DNA of 16,444 nucleotides, from contig JANQBS010000525.1 in NCBI GenBank assembly GCA_033085395.1, positions 1 through 16,444 of the forward strand. Direction: 5' to 3'. The position numbers were made by a program, and so were the translations under genes. The notes under the pieces are model-generated. The model was not told the DNA's origin. It ran no database searches and worked only from the letters and a program-made list of their open reading frames with translations. This stretch comes from Xanthoparmelia taractica (lineage: Eukaryota; Ascomycota; Lecanoromycetes; Lecanorales; Parmeliaceae). This document shows positions 9,022 to 16,444 of this stretch, in pieces; the stretch's first letter is position 1; the number at the start of each line of letters is the position of its first letter.

Positions 9022-10860
9022 GTGTTCTAAATTGCATTGAAAGGGGGTCTTCAAAGCCTGTCATGTTTCGTTTCGTTTTCCGAGTTTCTGGATTTATAAT
9101 GAATATTGTAAAACTGCAGTGCTGTTAGTGTTCTCATTCATGAAGGCATACACATCGGGACCAAGCAGTACTGTAGATAGTTGTTTGGGCCGTCCTAACG
9201 CTAAGGTCTGCAGTCAGTAGGCCCAGCTAGGTCATTAGCAGGCCTAGATAGGCCCCTGGACGTGCCTCAGCGCTAGAAAACTCCCTACACCTATGCGGCA
9301 TAGCCCTGGAGTGACTGTCTAGCTAGCTATATACACGGGCGTGGGTGGGTGGGACAAAAGAATGCGATTGCTCTGAATGAGAAGAATTCGAATAAAGAGC
9401 CAACTGATGGTGTGAGACTCATACATATAGTGCTCTCGCAGACACGTGTTCCCCGCATATGCGCATGCATCTGGAACAGCGGCTAGATCATGAGACACAC
9501 TAACCCATAGTCCCACTATTTGACCTTTAAAGCTTAGCAGATCCAGGTTATGACGCCATGTTCGCTGCACACCTTCCCCAAAAAACCAGCTTCTGCCCCT
9601 ATGTAAATTCGCTAGCCGATAATCCATTCACAATTGCCTCTTCAATCTTGTCCCTCCCTCACTCAACCCGCTCTTCGCCGTATCGTAGAATGGCCGGTTT
9701 TCTTTTCAGTCTTGTTCACAAGTGGCAACTCATCCTTTTTATGCCAAAAGTCATGAGATATTACCTCAACGACCTCGAGGACCCTTGCACAATTCTACAG
9801 CTGAGCAGGTTTGTTCATCCGCCACGTCCGTTGCGAACAAAGAGTTAAAAGTAAAATCAGTTGGAAATCTAGGCCCGTGGGTGACTGTGGAAGTCAACGT
9901 GCAATCAGCTTTCTGGAAAGAGGCAACTTGCATACGTTTCCGAAATACCTTTTCAAAGCAGCTCCAATCATCCAATCCGTTATCAACCGGTGAACCGACC
10001 TATCCACGACTCATATTCCTCCCTTTCTGCCCGCTGACTGCATCCAATTTCACGGCTTACAGGACAAATTCTATTCTGCCTCCCTTGCCCCACAGCCGGA
10101 TAAAGAGCCTGCCTCTCCTGCCTTAGCTACACACGTTAAGCGCCACTGTCCCTTCTTAATTATCCATTCACCAAATTCGTCTAAAATGCCTGCCCTTTTC
10201 GCGTCCTATTCGGCATGCAGGGGTTGTTTGCTAGCAGGTTGGAAATGTCAGGCGCTGACGGGGCTCTCCTTTGCTGCGAAAGCCGAAGCCAAGAGTCGAC
10301 GAAGCTGTCGGAGTCTAGGTAGCAGCAGGCTAAGCCAGGCAAACACTGCGGGGTAAATGACAGGAGCAGCTGTAGCCGAGTAGAGCGCATCCAAATTAGG
10401 CTCCGAGGAGCCAGAACCTCTCTTCTTTTGCTGCCCCCCTTTGCTCGCTTGCTGCGGCCCAGTGCTCCCCCGTGCTCCCCCGTTGCTCCCTCCTGCTCTC
10501 TCGCTGCGCCACCTTACTCCCTCAATGCTCCCTCTAAAGCGGCCATGCTCCCTTTACCGTCCCGGAATGACACTTTCAGATCCTAAGTTCGGGGTGTATG
10601 TTATATATATATATCAATGGTGTAAACTGTCGTTGCGCTGGTCGATGCACGTGGAGGTGATGCCTGTTGTAAGTGGAGGCCTTGGTACGACGGAACGTTA
10701 TGGTGAGGTCAGTCGCAACCTAGCGCTTACTCAGAGCATGTTGATGGATATAGGTACCTATATAAACTCGCGTAGTCGCTTTTACCTCTGTATCTAGGTA
10801 TAGAGCCTAAATTCCAATCTTGATTCAGCCTTAAGTCTTTTTCTAAATTTCTATTGAAAA
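9022..10860. other. Gene-free region of normal composition
   Basis: No convincing gene on either strand. The longest frame (9722-10126, +, 134 codons) begins with GTG and has no domain, and its overlapping frames on both strands look equally random. 9160-9330 holds several short palindromic AGGCC/CTAG words. 10463-10552 is a C-rich low-complexity patch. The last 60 bp grade into the RIP block. Only the 3' UTR of the pseudokinase gene can be expected here. Confidence 0.5.
10463..10552 (+). repeat. TGCTCCC low-complexity cluster
   Basis: TGCTCCC or a close variant starts at 10463, 10473, 10484, 10494, 10526 and 10546, with irregular spacing of 10-32 bp. This is an imperfect microsatellite-like patch with no known function. 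Confidence 0.5.
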
Positions 10861-10930
10861 TACGCTTATACGCCGATAATCTACGGTATATATATATTTT
10901 AAATAAATCGAGCTAATATAGCCTAGGAGA

Positions 10931-12109
10931 ATAATTCGCAGTCTCTCTATTAACCTCTTACTCGCTAGCGCGCTCGCCTATATCGATACCGTCGAAGCTA
11001 TATTAGTATCTAGCTACTAATTCGTAGCGCCATTGGAAAGAAACGTTATAAGCGTATAAATAGTAGAAATTACTATTTTCGCTTTCTTATTTAGCGTAAT
11101 CTACGCGTAGTATAAGAATATTACCTTTATAACGTTAAATACGACGCTAAGCGTTTTAAATACGAGCGTATTCGTCTCAAGACTCGTATACGAGATTTCG
11201 CGATCGATATCTAGAAGCGTAGGAATCGCTCTAACGTATAATAATTACTATATACTAATAATTATCTCGAGTATCGCGTTAATTATAGTTAATATAACGA
11301 GGGCGACTAGAGATAGCTCGAACGTAGTTATTAATATCGTAAATAATATTACTATCGCGGGAGATAGTACGATCGAGATAACTATAACTAAAGACGATAG
11401 GTACGTCTTTATTAGCTAGGAATACGACTCTCGATAGACTAACGGCTATAGAACTATTAAGATCTTCGAGCTATATAGGCCGGCGGCTAACGGGACGATC
11501 TCGAGTACGTATATTAAGTATCTTACGCTAGATAAGTCGATAGTTAGTACGGCGCTCTTATCTAACGGCCGCGTTCTCTACGCGACTAGTAAATTAACCT
11601 CGATTAATACTACTTAAGATACTCTTAGCGTTCTTAACGTTAAAAAATTAAAAACGAATTCGAGTAAGACGCTTATATCGTAAGTTGTCGCGGGCTATAA
11701 ACCAGTAAGAGTAATTATATCGCGAGACGATCGGGTCGTCTAGGTTACGACGCGCCAAAGTAACGCTCTACTCGTATTCGATACGTCGAAATTAATTTCT
11801 AATCTAAGTATAACGTTACTAGTCTTCGTTTAGGTTAAGACTTCGCCTATCGAATTAAGATACGCGAGGATAAAGAAGCGAAGAATTCTAACGGCCAATT
11901 CGAATTACTTCGAATATAGTAATATAATAACGAGACTATCGATTATTAATATAGATACTACGTTAAGCGACGAACGGGCTAATCTAAGTTAGATATTAAT
12001 AAGCGCGTTTTCGAGAGAATTAGCGGTTAGTAAGAATAGCGAGACTATACTCGTATCGAATTATAGGTCTAAGATAGTATAGGCGATAGATATAGCTAGT
12101 TTACCTTAA
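10931..12109 (+). pseudogene. RIP-inactivated secreted beta-propeller protein (YVTN/lactonase-like)
   Basis: One frame of 393 codons can be read from an ATA, probably a RIP-changed ATG, to a final TAA. It begins with a signal-peptide-like stretch (LSINLLLASALA, 10946-10981). Repeated beta-propeller blade motifs follow: SRSVGIALTYNN, TKDDRYVFIS, ALLSNGRVLYAT, RVIISRDDRVV, SRELAVSKN, ILVSNYRSKIV. The frame is broken by 11 internal stops, for example at 11018, 11057, 11108, 11417, 11435, 11615, 11681, 11741, 11831, 11990 and 12080. All are TAG or TAA, which C-to-T or G-to-A change makes from CAG, CAA or TGG; none is TGA. No indel is needed from 11100 onward. The length fits the roughly 390-aa secreted propellers of fungi. 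The family call rests on motif pattern. Substrate unknown. It cannot make a full protein. Confidence 0.75.
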
Positions 12110-12541
12110 GAATTTAAGTACTCTAGACTAATAATAGAGCTTAGATAGATTTAGTACGTTCCTACTCTATAAAAGATAGGTTTTAGATTATTACTCTTTT
12201 GTATACATACTATACTATAGGTTTATCTATATTAAAAGACCTAGTACGGTACTCCTTTTCGATTTCTCGCATAGGGGTTAATTATATCACAAGGTTATTA
12301 TGGTATCGTTACGTACACGATATTTTCTGTTTATTAACCTCGTTAGCTATAACGTTTAGTAGTTCGAAGAAAGTTATATTATTAAATTAAAGAGCGACGA
12401 CGAAGATTTAGTAACATCGAATAATATTAAGATTTAATATATCTTATAGGTTATAAATTCTCTTCTTAGTTGTATATATAAATAATTAATAAAGCTCTAA
12501 TTATTCTTCCGCTCTAATTAAAACTAAGGTTTAAAAGTCGA

Positions 12542-13440
12542 TACTCTATTAAGCGTTATTATAAGTATACGATCTATCTTAATTTCTATCTTTCGAGTCT
12601 TTAATTCGTCTATATTCTAATTCGCTTAGACGGTTTTACTCTTTAAGAAGCGCGCTTCGGGACTATAAGCCTAGACGATAAACGAAGTCGAAAGCTTAAC
12701 TATTAATATCTTTTATTAGTCGTAAATAGACCGCGTAAATAAAAAATTAAAAAAAGTAGATCTCGTACTAATTATTATCGAAAGTAAATTTAGTACCCGC
12801 GTCGAGCGCCTTTTAACTTATATTTGTCTAGATAACGTTAGAATATATATATATAATATATAGCGATAGATTCTTTATCTATAGACTATTAAAGAAGCTA
12901 TACGCTACGAGCTTCGAGGCTTCGTAGGCGGAGAAATAGAGTATAGCGAGCGCGTATACTATACAAGTTATAATATTAATAATCGTAGCGCCGCGGGACG
13001 TCACTATTAGAAACGCTTATAATACGACGAATACGCCTTTAACGTTAGTTTTAAAGCCCGACTATTAGTTCTATAGATAAGAGAAAGCGATCTGTATCGA
13101 GGTAAGTATATAGACTACGTTATAAACAAGGATATCGAATATATCGACGATAGAGAATATAGCGGTAATAGAATTTCTAGTTAGTAATATCGGCGATAAA
13201 GATGAGGATATTAATAGAGGGATAGACGGTTTTAAAGATCGTTTTAATAGCGCAGAGGCTCGAATCTATATAGTCGGATATAACTATAATTAAGGCTCCT
13301 ACTATAGTAAAGATATAGGCGGTAGCGAAATCGATATCTACGCTACTACTAGTAATAAAGACTATTTTATTAGCGACGAAGAGGGAGAGATTAGTAGAAT
13401 TAATAGCTAGATAGAACACGCGGTACTAGGTTTAGATATA
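12542..13440 (+). pseudogene. Second RIP-damaged coding-like tract, unidentified
   Basis: From 12542 to about 12838 one frame (start position 2 mod 3) reads as protein-like sequence with scattered TAA/TAG. From about 12841 to 13440 another frame (1 mod 3) continues with only TAG/TAA stops, including stretches such as TPLTLVLKPDY, MDGFKDRF-like IDGFKDRFNSAEA and an acidic YFISDEEGEI. The frame change may be an old intron or an indel. I recognise no family; a transposon protein or a host gene are both possible. Boundaries are rough. Confidence 0.35.
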
Positions 13441-13892
13441 TAATAGAAGTACTATTATAAAGAAATAGAGATTAAAGACTTAGAAGGAATAGAATAAGTA
13501 GATACTAATTTATAGATTATTTCAGTAGATTAGTTTTAAGCGAAGCTTATAATAGATAGATACTTAATTAAGAAGTAGTAGTCTATTCTTATATATAATA
13601 GATCTCTTATAGTAGACGTTATTTATAGGTATCGTTTACTATATATAGGATTTCTAATTAGGTCGTAACTAAAAGATAAGCCGGAGAAGACGCTAAAGTA
13701 TCTCCTATATACTGACCACCTATCAAATAGAAAGTACTGCTAATTGGACCACGTCGTAAATTCTTTTATTACTTATCAATCCTAACGGTTTGGAAGACAT
13801 TTATAAAGATGTCTGCGGAAACGCTAAAGATGCGATACAATCATGATTTCAGATCTCCTTTCTTCCTGGATTTTGTAAGAGCGTCTCGACCG
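13441..13892. other. Spacer between the RIP block and the lectin 3' end
   Basis: CpA-depleted sequence runs to about 13710, then gives way to ordinary sequence containing the lectin gene's 3' flank. No gene or signal identified. Confidence 0.45.
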
Positions 13893-15378
13893 CTAGGGGT
13901 CTGATACGGTTATGTACACTGATGGAAGCCAAGCGTATTGTGAGCCATCCCACTGCTCCTCAGCGAATGTTGTGCCGTTTATCTGATGGTAGATAAAAGT
14001 CGCCGACTGATCAGCCGAAGCTACACTAGCAAACCTTGCAAAAGAAAACGAATTGTCCGGCAAATCAGCGTCCGACCCAGAAAGAAATGCCGGCTTTGTG
14101 CCATTGATCCACATAGCGTTGATGACTTCGGTGCCAAATATCGCAATGTCCGATTTGGGAGTGAATTTGATGTCCGAGTATGGTACTAGTGTAGATGTCA
14201 GTTTACGACTTATTATTCAGGATAGTAGGGTTCGTAATGTATACCTGTGCTGAAATTCCCAGTGCCGTCAGGACTGACTGTATAGCCGGCAAACTCAACA
14301 CTACTGCCAATGGGAAGGTCGCCGGATAGCAGGGTGGGGTGAGGGGTCGAGAGAAATACCGCTCCTACGGTCCAGTTCATGTAGTTGGCCCCACTTGTGA
14401 AGGGGGCGCTGTATGTAGCGTTGGCGTCTGATTCATGCAAGGTTCTACTGTAATCACCAGTGCTAATATTTCTTCCAGGGGCGTTACGGAACTCATCCGG
14501 TACGAGGTATCCTCTTGACTAGAGATGTCAACCCAGTTTTGGGGCGCGGATTTACCCTTATCCAAAGTGGGGTAAGATTTAGAAGTCGTACGCTCCAACA
14601 GCGCTGAGTCATTTCCGGTTGGTTTCTCATAGTATAAAAGTGCTGAATTTATGGTAGAGTTCATAAAAGTCAATGTACCTGGTATTGAGGTGATGGACAG
14701 TGACCGCGAATTCAGTGCGGTGCTGTAATTTTCTGACCCCAGTTGATAATAAAACCAGTCAGTATCAGAAAGGCTACTTTTGTTTAGATAATGGCTCTCC
14801 GAGATGTAGTAGAGGTCAAGCTACTTATAAATTAGCTTACACACTAAATGAACAACTCTTGATCAGTACCGCAGAAAGGTCGTTGACGTTGACTGCCAGA
14901 GGCGTGTAGTTCTTTGGGTTGGAGTTTATGCTTAAGTTCTGATCTGCACTGGTGCTCCATTGACCATTCGATGCCGTGCGAATCGCACGTCGGATATGAC
15001 CAGAATTGTCTTGAAAAAAGAGCTGTCGATCGCCATTGTTGAGAGACACAGCGGCTAAAGATGTATCGTCAAGAATGAACTGTGCGGCAAGCGGTGCTAA
15101 GGGGCTATGAAAATAAGCCAAGATTTTATCATCCTCAGATAGACTCCGCACCTGTTGATTGTATGCAATGAATGCTTCCTGTGGTACCAGATTCCTATCC
15201 CAACTCCGATAGCAATGGCCACAGCAATAATTAGCGCTAACATAATCAATGCCCATTTCAGCGTAGAATTGATGATACGATGGTTGGGAGGGCGTTCTGT
15301 TGTAGTCTCCTCCTTGTTGCCATGAGGCTCAGGTAACGACCTGTCATAGAGCACTTGTGGCGCTATATCAGGTACAGC
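13893..15378 (-). CDS. Membrane-anchored fucose-specific-lectin-type protein, 5' end missing
   Basis: Exons visible: 15378-15152, 15104-14870, 14820-14504, 14447-14245, 14185-13893, in phase, about 424 residues without a start. The visible N-terminus AVPDIAPQVLYD is followed by a Pro/Glu-rich segment, one transmembrane helix (residues 42-64, ending WYHRK) and an outward-facing lectin region with many N-glycosylation sequons. Lectin repeats are seen in TSLAAVSLNNGDRQLFFQDN and the final FIYHQINGTTFAEEQWD. This fits the fungal fucose-specific lectin family (PF07938-type beta-propeller) in its type II membrane form, which would bind fucosylated glycans. No in-frame ATG precedes residue 1: an acceptor (TGTATGTAG) stands at 15379, and only 34 bp remain before the repeat starts at 15413. 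The first exon is therefore lost or displaced. The step between 14503 and 14448 is either a 56-nt intron or a frameshift. Confidence 0.75.
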
Positions 15379-15412
15379 CTACATACAGAGTAAATTGAGA
15401 CTATTCCTTACT
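15379..15412 (-). other. Remnant of lectin intron 1 abutting the repeat
   Basis: On the minus strand this reads (ta)GTAAGG...TGTATGTAG. It has donor-like and acceptor-like ends only 33 nt apart, too short for a normal fungal intron. The repeat terminus lies immediately upstream. The insertion probably landed in or beside intron 1. Confidence 0.5.
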
Positions 15413-15427
15413 ACAAGAAAGGTTGCT

Positions 15428-15442
15428 GCGGCCTTCGGCCGC
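15428..15442 (-). repeat. Perfect terminal hairpin of the right repeat copy
   Basis: GCGGCC-TTC-GGCCGC is a 6-bp perfect stem with a 3-nt loop, 15 nt inside the end of homology at 15413. The same structure with one substitution is at 1901-1915. Confidence 0.65.
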
Positions 15443-16377
15443 GCTAGTTCAGGGTTCATATTCATAGGGCTCAGTGGGCTGCGTAGTAGATATTTTTTGA
15501 TTATTTTTACTTTATCTATCTAAGTAGTGCGTGACTTCTATTTAAGATCGTTTAATCTAATTAAATAAATTCTACTATTATTATAATTTAATTATAAATT
15601 TAAATTTATTCTAAAATTATAATATTTATAACGATAATAATAAAAGTTAATTATACGTTTAATATATACTATTAATTTAAATAAGATAAATAAAAGTAAT
15701 TACTCTTAAGAATACTATTTAAATTATATTTTATTATTAATATTTAATTAATATTATAATATTATTATAATTCTTAATATAATTCTTAATAGATTTCTAG
15801 AAAATCTTTTTTTTTTAATAATTTTCTAAAATATTATAAGATTACTATATCGCGATTATATTATATATAGTAATTATAATACGTATAAGTAGCTTTAACA
15901 CGTATATTAACGTAATAATAAGATTATACGATATAAGATTTAGTTAAGATAAAGCTTATTAATAAAAAATCTTAACTTGATAATAAGATTTACTAATAAT
16001 TACACGTTCTTAATCTTAATATAATATACGTACTTCGCTAGCTATAATATATATTTAGCTTCGACTATAATAATAGATAATTATAGAGAATAATATAAAT
16101 ATTATTTAGAAATATAAAGATATCTACGTTAAGCGATTATAATAGATATATTATATAAAATAATAGATATAGAAGAATAATTTTTTATTAAACGTAGAAC
16201 TCGATAGCGATAATAGAGAAATAAGAAGCGTGTTTATTAATTAATAATATTCGTTATTAATTTAATTCTATAGTTATTTCGAGATAAAAAATCTATTATA
16301 ATTATTAAAGATACGAGTCGGAAAGGTGTGGTATATTTAATGGTATGGGATCAGTTTTTCGAATATTATATCGAAAG

Positions 16378-16395
16378 GTATGGGATATCCCATAC
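16378..16395. repeat. 18-bp perfect palindrome in the outer part of the repeat
   Basis: GTATGGGATATCCCATAC is perfectly self-complementary. A further TATGGGAT copy stands about 37 bp away (near 16342). The left copy keeps a mutated version at 87-104. It may be a subterminal binding site of the element; that role is inference. Confidence 0.5.
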
Positions 16396-16444
16396 TCCCA
16401 TTGGGTTTTTAATAAATATATTACGTAATATTTTTTTATATTCT

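Larger units (their letters stand above)
10860..13710. other. Second RIP-mutated block
   Basis: CpA and TpG are almost absent. For example, the 60-base lines starting at 11041, 11101, 11221, 11281, 11341 and 11401 contain none. CpG and TpA remain frequent. The composition is clearly less AT-rich than the terminal repeats, so this block had a different origin. It contains the beta-propeller pseudogene and a second coding-like tract. No second copy lies in the window, so the duplicate that would trigger RIP must be elsewhere. Confidence 0.75.
15413..16444 (-). mobile_element. RIP-degraded repeat, right (internally deleted) copy
   Basis: The reverse complement matches 38-170 and about 1044-1930 of the left copy, so about 873 bp of the middle is missing. 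It carries an extra short duplication (about 12 bp around 15450-15465) near the hairpin end. Differences from the left copy are mostly transitions. It is truncated by the window edge at its outer end. No coding frame. Confidence 0.8.

Noticed and set aside
9722..10126. 134-codon frame on the plus strand
   Set aside because: GTG start, proline/serine-rich random-looking sequence, no domain, and similar-length frames overlap it on both strands.
12199..12390. 63-codon plus-strand frame in the RIP block
   Set aside because: Short, begins after the propeller stop, composition driven by AT bias, no motif.
13177..13419. Minus-strand 80-codon hydrophobic frame
   Set aside because: It is the antisense of the coding-like plus-strand tract in RIP-biased DNA. 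Its Ile/Val/Thr-rich composition follows from TA/CG bias.
15105..15151. Frameshift between the lectin membrane segment and the first lectin repeat
   Set aside because: A 47-nt intron with a good CAG|GTGCGG donor and a CATAG acceptor joins both frames in phase, so no frameshift is needed.
1..16444. tRNA, rRNA, CRISPR array or bacterial-type operon signals
   Set aside because: None seen. The intron-rich genes and RIP pattern show eukaryotic nuclear DNA.

Overview
The window looks like nuclear DNA of a filamentous ascomycete (Pezizomycotina). The genes carry many short introns (47-71 nt) with GT..AG ends and CTRAY-like branch sites. Gene islands of ordinary composition alternate with very AT-rich blocks in which CpA/TpG are almost absent while CpG survives, the signature of repeat-induced point mutation (RIP). 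I cannot name the species.

Layout. 38-1930 and 15413-16444 are two copies of one RIP-mutated repeat in opposite orientation. They enclose everything else, and the right copy lacks about 870 bp of the middle. Inside, on the minus strand, is a six-exon gene (5468 to 2347) for a protein of about 952 aa with a C-terminal, apparently active protein kinase. Divergent from it is a five-exon gene (6897 to 9021) for a protein of about 629 aa: an N-terminal alpha-helical bundle resembling the MLKL/HELL/HeLo-type death-effector domains, followed by a pseudokinase that has lost its HRD aspartate and has DLE in place of DFG. The 1.4 kb between the two starts holds an element with perfect 66-bp terminal inverted repeats and a smaller inverted-repeat element. 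From 9022 to about 10860 I see no gene.

About 10860-13710 is a second RIP block of different composition. Read in one frame, 10931-12109 is still recognisable as a complete secreted beta-propeller protein (YVTN/lactonase-like) whose stops are all TAG or TAA and whose start has become ATA. A second coding-like tract follows at 12542-13440. On the minus strand, 15378 to 13893 encodes a membrane-anchored fungal fucose-specific-lectin-type protein. Its first exon is missing: the right repeat copy begins 34 bp upstream of its first visible splice acceptor.

How it may fit together (inference). The divergent pair, an active kinase next to a helical-bundle pseudokinase, has the composition of the animal RIPK3-MLKL necroptosis pair. 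It may be a fungal regulated-cell-death or incompatibility module in a transposon-rich compartment. No gene model here has been checked against transcripts. All exon boundaries were deduced by hand from splice motifs, reading phase and family fit.
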